NCBI RefSeq assembly: GCF_000716875.1
Contig: NZ_JNWQ01000015.1
Location: 27,286 to 91,285, forward strand
Length of the DNA: 64,000 bases
Direction: 5' to 3'
Origin: Streptomyces novaecaesareae
GTDB lineage: Bacteria; Actinomycetota; Actinomycetes; Streptomycetales; Streptomycetaceae
Shown here: piece by piece, positions 25,513-34,405 of the stretch
Layout of the letters: each line of letters begins with the position of its first letter
Position numbering within the stretch: the first letter of the stretch is position 1
Program-made: the position numbers and the translations under genes
The notes under the pieces: generated by a model
The model's database searches: none
The model's input: the letters and a program-made list of their open reading frames with translations, nothing else
What the model was told of the DNA's origin: nothing

Positions 25513-26810
25513 CCGAGCACAGCGACCGGCACGTCTCGCCGAACATGGCGCTCGACCAGTTGGTGGCCCGGCGGCGGGCCGAGGGGGCGCGGATCGTCCA
25601 CCTGGGCTTCGGCGAGTCCGGCCTGCCCGTCTTCCCGCCGCTGGTCGAGCGGCTGACTGCCGGGGCCGGGCGCAACGGCTACGGCCCGGTCGCGGGCGCT
25701 CCGGACGTCCGGGCCGCCGTCGCCGGGTACTTCTCCCGGCGCGGCACGCCCACCGACCCGGAGCAGGTGGTCATGGCCCCCGGCAGCAAGCCGCTGCTGA
25801 TGGCACTGCAGCAGGTGCTGCCCGGTGACCTGGTGCTGCCCGCGCCGGCCTGGAACACCTACGCCCCACAGGCCGAACTCGCCGGCAAGGCGGTGGTGCG
25901 GGTGCCGATCCCGGCGGAGTGCGGCGGGGTGCCCGAGCCGGCGGCGCTGCGCGCGGCGGTGCGGGCGGCTAGGGCTGCGGGCCGGCGGCCCGGCATCCTG
26001 GTCCTCACCCTGCCCGACAACCCCACCGGCACCCTGGCCGGCCCGCGGCTCGTCACCGAACTGTGCGCGGTGGCCGCCGAGGAGGAGCTGACGGTCGTCT
26101 CCGACGAGATCTACCGCGACCTCGTGCACGATCCCGCCCGGCCGTTCCTCAGCCCGGCGGAGGTCCTCCCGGAGCGGACGATCGTGCTCACCGGGCTCAG
26201 CAAGAACCTCGCGCTCGGCGGCTGGCGGATCGGGGCGGCCCGGTTCCCGGCCGGCGCCTGGGGGCGTGCCGTCCGCGACCGGGTGACGGGCTACGCGAGC
26301 GAGGTGTGGTCGACCCTCGCCGGGCCGATGCAGGAGGTGGCGGCGTACGCCTTCGCCGAGCCGCCCGAGCTGCGCGCCCACCTCGCCGCCTCGACCCGGC
26401 TGCACGGCGCGGTGGCCCGGGCGGTGCACCGGATCGTGCTCGACTCGGGCGCCGACTGTCGGGCCCCGCAGGCCGGCTTCTACCTCTACCCGGACTACGG
26501 GCCGCTGCGCGAGGAGCTGGCCGCGCACGGCGTGGGCGACTCGGCCGGGCTGCAGCACCACCTGCTGGACCGGGCCGGCATCGCCGTCCTCGCCGGGCAC
26601 CACCTGGGCGACGACCCCGGCGCGCTGCGCCTGCGGATCGCGACCAGCAAGCTCTACGGCGAGACCGCCGCCGAGCAGTGGCAGGCGCTGGAGAGCGCCG
26701 ATCCGGCCGCCCTGCCGCAGGTGGCCCGGCAGTTGGACGTCATCGAGCGGGGGCTGTGCGCACTGGCCGTTGCGCCGCGCGGGGCCCGCGCGGCGCAACG
26801 GCCGGCCTGA
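25509..26810 (+). CDS. class I/II PLP aminotransferase
   Basis: A 433-residue fold-type I aminotransferase. The PLP lysine is in TGLSKNLALGGWRIG, the Asn/Pro pair in TLPDNPTGTLAG and the Asp/Tyr in VVSDEIYRDLVHD; the phosphate Arg is in LRLRIATSKLYG. The gene starts inside the KamA stop (ATGA), so the two are translationally coupled and probably act on the same amino acid. The last codons contain a 19-bp hairpin that looks like a terminator between this gene and the convergent NRPS operon. Confidence 0.85.
   Translation: MTEHSDRHVSPNMALDQLVARRRAEGARIVHLGFGESGLPVFPPLVERLTAGAGRNGYGPVAGAPDVRAAVAGYFSRRGTPTDPEQVVMAPGSKPLLMALQQVLPGDLVLPAPAWNTYAPQAELAGKAVVRVPIPAECGGVPEPAALRAAVRAARAAGRRPGILVLTLPDNPTGTLAGPRLVTELCAVAAEEELTVVSDEIYRDLVHDPARPFLSPAEVLPERTIVLTGLSKNLALGGWRIGAARFPAGAWGRAVRDRVTGYASEVWSTLAGPMQEVAAYAFAEPPELRAHLAASTRLHGAVARAVHRIVLDSGADCRAPQAGFYLYPDYGPLREELAAHGVGDSAGLQHHLLDRAGIAVLAGHHLGDDPGALRLRIATSKLYGETAAEQWQALESADPAALPQVARQLDVIERGLCALAVAPRGARAAQRPA
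26765..26803. terminator. perfect 19-bp hairpin inside the aminotransferase 3' end
   Basis: A 19-base arm beginning GGCCGTTGCGCCGCG pairs perfectly with its complement after a single central base. It lies in the last coding codons of the aminotransferase (stop 26808-26810) and 20-60 bases past the convergent NRPS stop (26826), so it can serve both directions. No T-run is visible, as is common in high-GC terminators. Confidence 0.7.
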
Positions 26811-26825
26811 TCGGCGGAGCCCGCG

Positions 26826-29800
26826 TCAGCCGTGCTCGCGGACGGTCTCCCGGAGGCCGTCCGCGAGCGAGCGCACGATCGGGTAGCGCAGGAAGGAGTA
26901 GTGGTCGCCCGGCGTGCCCCGCACCTGAAGGTCCGGCACGTACGGCTGCCAGGTCTCCCGGATGGTGCTGCCGATCCAGGCGGGCAGCGGGCGGTGCGCG
27001 GCCTCGTACAGGGTGACGGGGAACTCCACCGGCGCGGGCGCGTACGCCAGGACGGCGGTGCCGATGCCCCGCATCACGGTCAGGTGGCGCACCAGGTCCG
27101 CGCCGGCGATCTCGTGCAGCTCCGGCGGGATGTTCAGCTGCTCCAGGCCCGCCGCCACGTCCTGCGGCAGTCCGGCCGGGGCGTGTCCCTCGGCGAGCCG
27201 GGTCAGCAGGCCGTCGATCGTCGCGATGTTCCCGCGCACGCCCTCCCGGTACTCGGCCGTGGGCAGGATGCCGTCCAGGGCGAGGACCCGGACGGCGTGC
27301 CCGTCCGCGTGGAGCAGCCGGCCGGTCTCCAGCGCCAGGACCCCGCCGAAGGACCAGCCCGCCAGCAGGTACGGCCCGTGCGGCCGGTCGGCGAGGATCG
27401 CCTCGCGGCAGCTGCGGGCCATGGTCGGGATGTTCCACTGCGCCGCGTCCGGCCGGTCCCACCAGGACAGTTCGATCCCGAGCAGCCGGGCGTCGGCGCT
27501 CAGGGCGCGGGCCAGCGGGACGTAGCCGGTGACGTTGCCCGCGATCACGGGGAAGCAGAGGACGGTGTGCGCGGCGGTGCTGTCGTTCAGCGGGGTGAGG
27601 GTGGCGTGCCCGGCCGCCGCGGCGGCGCCGTCGAGGCCGTCCCGGCCGAGGTGCGCGGTGATCCGGGCGATGGTCTGGTGGCGGACCATCATCCGGGGCG
27701 TCAGGTGGATGCCCAGGCGGCCCGCCCGGTGGACGGCCCGGATGCTGAGGACGGAGTCGCCGCCGAGTTCGTAGAAGTTGTCGTCGGCGCCGACCCGTCC
27801 CACATTCAGGATCTGTTCCCAGATCCGGGCCAGCGTCTGCTGCACGGGCCCGGCCGGCGCCACGTACGCCCGGTCGGTGTCCGGCCGGGCGCCGTCGGGG
27901 GCGGGCAGCGCCCGCCGGTCGACCTTGCCGTTCACGGTCAGCGGCAGCGCGTCGACCGCCACCACCGCGGGCACCAGGTACTCCGGCAGCCGCTCCCCGG
28001 CCCGGCGGCGCAGCGCCGCCGCGTCGACCGGGCGGCCCGGTTCGGCGGGGGTCACGTAGGCGACCAGCCGCCGCTGCCCGGGCACGTCCTCGCGGGCCAG
28101 CACGACCACGTCGCCGACCGTGCCGTCGGCGCGCAGTGCGGCCTCCGCCTCGCCCGGTTCGACCCGCACGCCGCGGATCTTCACCTGGTCGTCGGAGCGG
28201 CCGAGGAACTCCAGGTCCCCGTCGGGGCGCCACCGGGCCAGGTCCCCGGTGCGGTACATCCGGTCGCCGGGCGGCCCGTACGGGCAGGCGACGAACCGTT
28301 CCGCCGTCAGGTCGGGCCGGCCCAGGTAGCCGCGGGCCAGGCCGACGCCGGCGATGTACACCTCGCCGGGCACGCCGACCGGCACCGGGTTCAGGTACCG
28401 GTCCAGCAGGTACACCCGCTTGTTGGCGATCGGCCGGCCGACGACGTCCTCGGTGCGCTCCGCCCAGTCCTCGGCGGCCGGCCAGTAGGTGCTGGTCATG
28501 GTGCACTCGGTGGGGCCGTACTGGTTCACCAGGGCGCCCGGCAGGGTGCGGCGCCCGTACTGCCCGGCGAGCCGCAGGCTCTCGCCGCTGGCGACCGTCA
28601 GCCGCAGCGATGCCAGGGCGTGCTCCGCCTCGGGCAGCGCGAGCAGTTCCCGCAGCTGGGACGGGACGGTGCTGAGCAGCACCTCCACCCGGTGGCGCTC
28701 GACGCACTCGGCGATCGCGACCGGGTCGAACGGGCCGTCCTGCGGGGCGAAGACGGCCGTGGCGCCGCAGCTGAGCGGGCCGAGCAGGTCCCGTACGGAG
28801 GCGTCGAAGCCGATGGACGCCAGCTGCAGCACCCGGGTGCCGGGGGTGATGCCGTAGCGGGCGGTCACGAAGGACAGGTAGGCCGTCACGCCCCGGTGCT
28901 CGGCGGCGACGCCCTTGGGGGCGCCGGTGGAGCCCGAGGTGTGGACCACATAGGCGAGGTTGCCGGGCCCGGCCGAGGGTGCGGGATCGGTGTCCGGGCG
29001 GGTGGCGAGGGCGGCCGCGTCCCGGTCCAGGCAGACGGCCTCGGTGTCGACGCCGAGCCGCTCCCGGAGCACCTCCCGGGTGACGAGCAGCGCCGCGCCG
29101 GTGCCGGCCAGCAGGGCCGCCAGCCGCTCGCGCGGGTGCACCGGGTCCAACGGCACGTAGCCGGCACCGGACTTGAGGATGCCGAGCAGAGCGACGGCCA
29201 GCTCGGGGCCGCGCTCCAGGCAGACGCCGACCAGGGTCTCCGGGCCGGCGCCGGCCCGGACCAGGTGGTGCGCGAGCCGGTTGGCGCGGCGGTTCAGCTC
29301 GCCGTACGTCAGCTCGCCGTACGTCAGCCCGGTGGTCGCTCCGTCGGCGGCGTCCGCGATCAGCGCGACGGCCTCCGGGGTGCGGGCGGCCTGCTCCTCG
29401 AACAGCTGGTGCACGCACCGGTCGTCCGGGTAGGGCGCGGCGGTGTCGGTCCACTCCTCCAGCAGCTGCCGGCGTTCGGGCCCGGTCAGGACGGACAGCT
29501 CGGAGAGTCGGCTCTCCGGGGCGGCCGCGATCCCGGCCAGCAGGGTGGCGAGGTGGCCGGCCATCCGCGCGACGGTGCCGGGTTCGAAGAGGTCGGTGCT
29601 GTACTCGATCACGCAGTCCAGCTGCCCGTCGCGCTCGTTGACGGAGAGCGTCAGGTCGAACTTGGCCACCTGCTGCTCCCACTCCCCGGGCGTCACGGTG
29701 AGCCCGTCGAGCGCCAGCGGTGTCCTCGGGGCGTTCTGGAGCATGAACAGCACCTGGAACAGCGGGTTTCGGGCGAGGTCGCGCTCCGGGCGCAGCTCCT

Positions 29801-32800
29801 CCACCAGGCGCTCGAACGGCAGGTCCTGGTGCGCGTAGGCGCCGATCGCGCTCTCCCGGACCTGGGCGAGCAGCCCGGTGAAGGTCGGGTCGCCGGCCAG
29901 GTCGGCGCGCAGCACCAGGGTGTTGACGAAGAAGCCGACCATCCCCTCGGTGTCGGCCCGGTTGCGGTTGGCGATCGGGGTGCCCACCGCGATGTCGTCC
30001 TGGCCGCTGTAGCCGGCCAGCAGGGTCTGGAAGGCGGCGAGCAGCGTCATGAACATCGTGGCGCCCTCGCGGTGCGAGAGTGTGCGCAGTGCCTCGGTCA
30101 ACTCCGCTGGCAGGGTGAACTCGTGGCCCGCGCCGCGGCCGGAGCGCACCGCCGGGCGGGGCCGGTCGGTGGGCAGCTCCAGCGGGGTGAGGCCGTCCAA
30201 CCGCTCGCGCCAGTACTTCAGTTGGCCGTCCAGTACCTCGCCGCGCATCCAGTACCGCTGGCGCACCGCGAAGTCGGCGTACTGGATCGGCAGCGGCTCC
30301 AGCGGGGACGGCAGTCCCCGGCTGAACGCCCGGTAGAGGGCGGCGAGTTCGCGGTTGAGCAGGCCCATGGCCCAGGCGTCGGCGGCGATGTGGTGCACCG
30401 CGAGGACCAGGACGTGCTCGTCGGAGCGCACGCGCAGCAGCCGGGCGCGCAGCAGCGGGGCCACCCCGAGGTCGAACGGCCGGGCGGTCTCGGCGGCCAC
30501 CAGGGCCGACACCTCGGCCTCCGCCCGGTCGGCGGGCAGGGCGCTCAGGTCGGTCACCGGCAGGGCGAGGGCGGCGGGTTGCTCGATCACCTGGACCGGG
30601 ACGCCGTCCTCGGCCTCGAAGCGGGTGCGCAGCACCTCGTGTCGGGCGACCAGCTCCGTCAGCGCCCGTTCCAGCGCGCCGGTGTCCAGGCCGCCGGTCA
30701 GCCGCAGCACCCGCAGGATGACGTACTCGGCGCTGTCCGGGACGAGTTGGTCCAGCAGCCAGAGCCGCTCCTGCGCGAAGGAGGCGCGCAGCGGCCCGTT
30801 CCGCAGCACCCGCCGGATCGGCGGCATACCCAGCACCGGCTCGGCGTCCGGGCCCTGGTCGCCGCCGGCGCTGACGATCTCCGCCAGGCCGGCCACGGTC
30901 GGGGCGGCGAAGACGCTCTGCACGCCGAGGCCGTCGCCGAACTCCTGGCGCAGCTGGGAGACGGCCTGGGTGGCCAGGAGGGAGTGGCCGCCGAGTTCGA
31001 AGAAGTTGTCCTCGGCGCCGACGCGTTCGACGCCGAGGACCTGCTCCCAGACCCGGGCGATGGACTGCTGCACCGGGGTGGCCGGCGCGACGTACTCCTG
31101 GCCGGTGCGCGGCCGCGCGGCGTCGGGGGCGGGCAGGGCCCGGCGGTCCACCTTGCCGTTGGCGGTCAGCGGGACGGCGTCGATCACCACCGTGTGCGAG
31201 GGCAGCATGTAGTCCGGCAGGCGCTCGCCGGCCCGTCGGCGCAGCGCGGACAGGTCGACCTCGGCACCCGGCGCGGCGGGGGTCACGTAGGCCACCAGCC
31301 GGCGGTCCCCCGGCACGTCCTCGCGGGCGATCACGACCGCGTCGCCCACCAGGCCGCCGGCCCGCAGCGCCGCCTCGACCTCGGCCGGTTCGATCCGGAA
31401 GCCGCGGATCTTCACCTGGTTGTCGGAGCGGCCGAGGAACTCCAGCTCGCCGTCGGCGCGCCACCGGACGAGGTCGCCGGTGCGGTACATCCGGTCGCCG
31501 GGCGGCCCGTACGGGCAGGCGGGGAAGCGTTCGGCGGTCAGGGCGGGCCGGTTGAGGAAGCCGCGGGCCAGCCCGGCGCCGGCGATGTACAGCTCGCCGG
31601 GCACGCCGACCGGCACCGGGGCGAGGTTGCGGTCGAGCACGTACACCCGGGTGTTGGCGATCGGGCGGCCGATCGGGACGGCCGGCTGCGACCCGCAGTC
31701 CGGCCCGACGTCCGCGCCCAGTGTCCAGATGGTCGTCTCGGTCGGCCCGTACAGGTGGGTGAGCCGGCGGACCTTGGGGCGGGTGGCGGCCGCGAGCGGG
31801 GGGTCGAGCGCCTCGCCGCCGAGCAGGACGTGCAGCCGGTCGGAGAGGTCGGGCAGTTCCTCGACGACCAGCCGCCACAGTGGCGGGGTGGCCTGGAGGA
31901 CGGTGATGCCGCTTTCGGCGAGCAGGGCGGCGAGTTGCGCAGGCGCGGTGGTCTGCTCGCGGGTGGCGAGGTGGACCTGGGCGCCGTGCAGCAGGGGCAG
32001 CAGCAGGTCGACGCTGGACATGTCGAAGGTGTACGGGGCGACGGCCAGCAGCCGGTCCTCGGGGCCCAGCCGCAGGACGTCCTGCATCGCGAGCAGCCCG
32101 TTGACCAGGTTGTCGTGGCGGGTCTGGACGCCCTTGGGGGTGCCGGTGGAGCCGGAGGTGTAGACGATGTAGGCGAGGTCGCCGGGGGTGGCCCGGGGCG
32201 ACGGGGCGGCCTGCGCGGCGTCGTCCTGCGCGGTGTCGTCCAGGCAGAGCACCGTGCGGCCCTGCGCGGCGGGGATCCGCTCGGCGAGGTGCCGCTCGGT
32301 GAGGACGACCGGGGCGGCGATGTCGGCCAGCAGCAGGGCCAGCCGCTCGCGCGGGTGCGCCGGGTCCAGGGGCACGTAGGCGCCGCCGGACTTGAGGACG
32401 GCCAGCAGGGCGACGACCAGGTCGGGGCTGCGCTCCAGGCAGAGGCCGACCAGGGTCTCCGGCCCGACGCCGGCCCGGAGCAGCCGGTGCGCGAGCCGCT
32501 CGGCCCGCTCGTCCAGCTCCCGGTAGGTCAGGGCGCGCTCGCCGCAGACCACGGCGGTGCGCTCCGGGGTCGCGGCGGCCTGGCGGGCCACCAGCTCGTG
32601 CACCCGGGTGTCCGGGAAGCGCGCCGCGGTCCGGTTCGCTTCGGTGAGCAGCCGGTGCTCCTCGGCGTCGGTGAGCAGCGGCAGCCGGGAGACGGCGGTG
32701 GCCGGGTCGGCCGCCACGCCGGCCAGCAGGGTCAGGTAGTGGCCCGCGATCCGTTCGGCGGTGCTCCGGTCGAACAGGTCGGTGGCGTACTCCAGCGTCC

Positions 32801-33974
32801 CGGTGAACCCGGCCGCGGTCTCGGCGAGTTCCAGCGAGAGGTCGAACTTGGCGACGTCCCAGTCCAGCGGCTCGGCGGCGACCGAGATCCCGGGCAGCGC
32901 CCAGGCGTGGCCGGCGGCCTGCGGGTCCTGCATGTTGAACATGGTCTGGAACAGCGGGGTCCGGGACAGGTCGCGGTCGGGGGCGAGGTGCTCGACCAGC
33001 CGCTCGAACGGGAGGTCCTGGTGGTCGTAGGCGGCCAGCGCGGTCTCCCGGACCTGGGCCAGCAGCTCGGCGAAGGTCGGGTCCCCGGCGAGGTCGGCGC
33101 GCAGCACCAGGGTGTTGACGAAGAAGCCGATCAGCCCCTCGGTCTCGGCCCGGTTGCGGCCGGCCACGGGCGTGCCCACCGCGATGTCCGCCCGGCCGCT
33201 GTACCGGGCCAGCAGCACCTGGAAGGCGGCCAGCAGGCCCATGAACGGGGTGACCCGGTGGGCGCGAAAGGCCTCCTTCAGCCGCTCGGCGAGCGCGGCC
33301 GGGATCCGGAAGGAGAGGGTGGCGCCGCGCGCCGACCAGACCGCCGGGCGGGGCCGGTCGGCGGGCAGCTCCAGCGGGGTCGGATCGGCCAGCTTCCCCG
33401 TCCAGTAGGCGAGTTGCTCCGCCAGCACCGGCCCGTCCAGGGACTCCCGCTGCCAGATCGCGAAGTCCGGGTACTGGACGGGCGGTTCGGGCAGCTCGGG
33501 CTTGCGGCCTTCGAGGTGCGCCGCGTACAGCAGGCTCAGTTCGTCGACGACGATGCCGATCGACCAGCCGTCCGCGACGATGTGATGGAACGTCAGAGCC
33601 AGCAGGTGCTCCGCCGGGCCCTGGCGGTACAGCATGGCCCGGAACAGCGGGCCGCGCTGCAGGTCCATCGGGGCCGTCGCCGCGGTCGCGGCCTCCCCCG
33701 GGCCGGCTGGTGCCTCGGCCACCCGCAGCACGTCCGGGCCCGGGTCGAGCACCAGCTGGCCCGGGCGGCCGTCCCGCTCGCCGAAGACCGTGCGCAGCGA
33801 CTCGTGCCGGGCGACCAGGTCGGCCACCGCGGCGGACAGCGCCGGGACGTCCAGCTCCCCGGTCAGCCGCAGCACCACGGGGATCAGGTACTCGGTGCCG
33901 CCGGGGGCCAACTGGTCCAGGAACCATAGCCGTTGCTGGGCGAAGGAGAGCGGCAGCAGGACGTCGTTCGGCAT
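26826..33974 (-). CDS. non-ribosomal peptide synthetase, C-A-T-C-A-T-TE
   Basis: A 2382-residue dimodular NRPS with terminal thioesterase. Condensation 1 (about 1-435) has HHIVADG at 130-136. Adenylation 1 (about 455-950) has YTSGSTGTPKG, YGPTETT, YRTGD and NGKVDR; hand-aligned specificity residues D-M-V-Q-L-G-L-I-W-K. Carrier 1 has [11 protein letters not shown]. Condensation 2 has HHIAADA, with Ala for the usual Gly. Adenylation 2 is hand-aligned as D-A-R-L-V-S-Q-M-T-K. Carrier 2 has YELGGDSVLS. The thioesterase has GWSFGG. Substrates cannot be named safely. Starting with a condensation domain, it needs a donor in trans, and a free carrier protein is encoded 28 bases upstream. The start at 33974 has AAGGGGA upstream. 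Confidence 0.95.
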   Translation of the reverse strand: MPNDVLLPLSFAQQRLWFLDQLAPGGTEYLIPVVLRLTGELDVPALSAAVADLVARHESLRTVFGERDGRPGQLVLDPGPDVLRVAEAPAGPGEAATAATAPMDLQRGPLFRAMLYRQGPAEHLLALTFHHIVADGWSIGIVVDELSLLYAAHLEGRKPELPEPPVQYPDFAIWQRESLDGPVLAEQLAYWTGKLADPTPLELPADRPRPAVWSARGATLSFRIPAALAERLKEAFRAHRVTPFMGLLAAFQVLLARYSGRADIAVGTPVAGRNRAETEGLIGFFVNTLVLRADLAGDPTFAELLAQVRETALAAYDHQDLPFERLVEHLAPDRDLSRTPLFQTMFNMQDPQAAGHAWALPGISVAAEPLDWDVAKFDLSLELAETAAGFTGTLEYATDLFDRSTAERIAGHYLTLLAGVAADPATAVSRLPLLTDAEEHRLLTEANRTAARFPDTRVHELVARQAAATPERTAVVCGERALTYRELDERAERLAHRLLRAGVGPETLVGLCLERSPDLVVALLAVLKSGGAYVPLDPAHPRERLALLLADIAAPVVLTERHLAERIPAAQGRTVLCLDDTAQDDAAQAAPSPRATPGDLAYIVYTSGSTGTPKGVQTRHDNLVNGLLAMQDVLRLGPEDRLLAVAPYTFDMSSVDLLLPLLHGAQVHLATREQTTAPAQLAALLAESGITVLQATPPLWRLVVEELPDLSDRLHVLLGGEALDPPLAAATRPKVRRLTHLYGPTETTIWTLGADVGPDCGSQPAVPIGRPIANTRVYVLDRNLAPVPVGVPGELYIAGAGLARGFLNRPALTAERFPACPYGPPGDRMYRTGDLVRWRADGELEFLGRSDNQVKIRGFRIEPAEVEAALRAGGLVGDAVVIAREDVPGDRRLVAYVTPAAPGAEVDLSALRRRAGERLPDYMLPSHTVVIDAVPLTANGKVDRRALPAPDAARPRTGQEYVAPATPVQQSIARVWEQVLGVERVGAEDNFFELGGHSLLATQAVSQLRQEFGDGLGVQSVFAAPTVAGLAEIVSAGGDQGPDAEPVLGMPPIRRVLRNGPLRASFAQERLWLLDQLVPDSAEYVILRVLRLTGGLDTGALERALTELVARHEVLRTRFEAEDGVPVQVIEQPAALALPVTDLSALPADRAEAEVSALVAAETARPFDLGVAPLLRARLLRVRSDEHVLVLAVHHIAADAWAMGLLNRELAALYRAFSRGLPSPLEPLPIQYADFAVRQRYWMRGEVLDGQLKYWRERLDGLTPLELPTDRPRPAVRSGRGAGHEFTLPAELTEALRTLSHREGATMFMTLLAAFQTLLAGYSGQDDIAVGTPIANRNRADTEGMVGFFVNTLVLRADLAGDPTFTGLLAQVRESAIGAYAHQDLPFERLVEELRPERDLARNPLFQVLFMLQNAPRTPLALDGLTVTPGEWEQQVAKFDLTLSVNERDGQLDCVIEYSTDLFEPGTVARMAGHLATLLAGIAAAPESRLSELSVLTGPERRQLLEEWTDTAAPYPDDRCVHQLFEEQAARTPEAVALIADAADGATTGLTYGELTYGELNRRANRLAHHLVRAGAGPETLVGVCLERGPELAVALLGILKSGAGYVPLDPVHPRERLAALLAGTGAALLVTREVLRERLGVDTEAVCLDRDAAALATRPDTDPAPSAGPGNLAYVVHTSGSTGAPKGVAAEHRGVTAYLSFVTARYGITPGTRVLQLASIGFDASVRDLLGPLSCGATAVFAPQDGPFDPVAIAECVERHRVEVLLSTVPSQLRELLALPEAEHALASLRLTVASGESLRLAGQYGRRTLPGALVNQYGPTECTMTSTYWPAAEDWAERTEDVVGRPIANKRVYLLDRYLNPVPVGVPGEVYIAGVGLARGYLGRPDLTAERFVACPYGPPGDRMYRTGDLARWRPDGDLEFLGRSDDQVKIRGVRVEPGEAEAALRADGTVGDVVVLAREDVPGQRRLVAYVTPAEPGRPVDAAALRRRAGERLPEYLVPAVVAVDALPLTVNGKVDRRALPAPDGARPDTDRAYVAPAGPVQQTLARIWEQILNVGRVGADDNFYELGGDSVLSIRAVHRAGRLGIHLTPRMMVRHQTIARITAHLGRDGLDGAAAAAGHATLTPLNDSTAAHTVLCFPVIAGNVTGYVPLARALSADARLLGIELSWWDRPDAAQWNIPTMARSCREAILADRPHGPYLLAGWSFGGVLALETGRLLHADGHAVRVLALDGILPTAEYREGVRGNIATIDGLLTRLAEGHAPAGLPQDVAAGLEQLNIPPELHEIAGADLVRHLTVMRGIGTAVLAYAPAPVEFPVTLYEAAHRPLPAWIGSTIRETWQPYVPDLQVRGTPGDHYSFLRYPIVRSLADGLRETVREHG

Positions 33975-34002
33975 CTGTTCCCCTTGGTCCGATTCAACCT
34001 GA

Positions 34003-34299
34003 TCAGAATTCGACGGGCGCCCCATCCGGCCCCGGGTCGGTGTCCGGGCCCGGATCGGCGGTGGCGGCGCCCGCGATGTGCGCGGCCTGGGCGCCGACCG
34101 TCCGGTGCCGCAGGAGTTCCGCGATGGTGAGCGCCGCCCCGGTCCGGACGAGAATGGCCCGCTGCAGCCGGATGGCCAGCAGGGAATTTCCGCCGCAGTC
34201 GAAGAAATCCCGCTCGGAGTCGGCGGGGGCGGTCCCGAAGACATCGCCCCACGCCGCCCGGACGTCCTCCAGTATCCGCTGGCTCAATTCGAAAATCAC
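34003..34299 (-). CDS. free-standing peptidyl carrier protein
   Basis: A 98-residue carrier protein. The phosphopantetheine attachment segment is DFFDCGGNSLLAIRL, with the Ser at about residue 38. A disordered Asp/Pro/Gly-rich tail follows residue 75. It is directly upstream of the NRPS that begins with a condensation domain, so it probably presents the first acyl or aminoacyl group to that domain. No loading enzyme is adjacent; a free adenylation domain elsewhere in the cluster or a ligase may load it. Confidence 0.85.
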   Translation of the reverse strand: MIFELSQRILEDVRAAWGDVFGTAPADSERDFFDCGGNSLLAIRLQRAILVRTGAALTIAELLRHRTVGAQAAHIAGAATADPGPDTDPGPDGAPVEF

Positions 34300-34313
34300 C
34301 CCCTCCCCTTTTC

Positions 34314-34378
34314 CTGAACGACGACCCCGAACGACCCCCTGAACGACGGCCCTGAACGACGGCGCCGAACGACGACGG
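34314..34378. repeat. 11-14 nt degenerate tandem repeat
   Basis: Five units with core CTGAACGACGGCC fill the spacer between the ABC transporter stop (34406) and the carrier protein start (34299). Confidence 0.8.
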
Positions 34379-34405
34379 AATTCCGGCCGGAGGAACTCGG
34401 CCGCG

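Noticed and set aside
26832..33929. Very long open frames antisense to the NRPS gene on the plus strand
   Set aside because: They mirror the GC-rich NRPS codons, give Arg/Gly/Val-rich low-complexity protein with no motif, and the minus strand shows every NRPS core motif.
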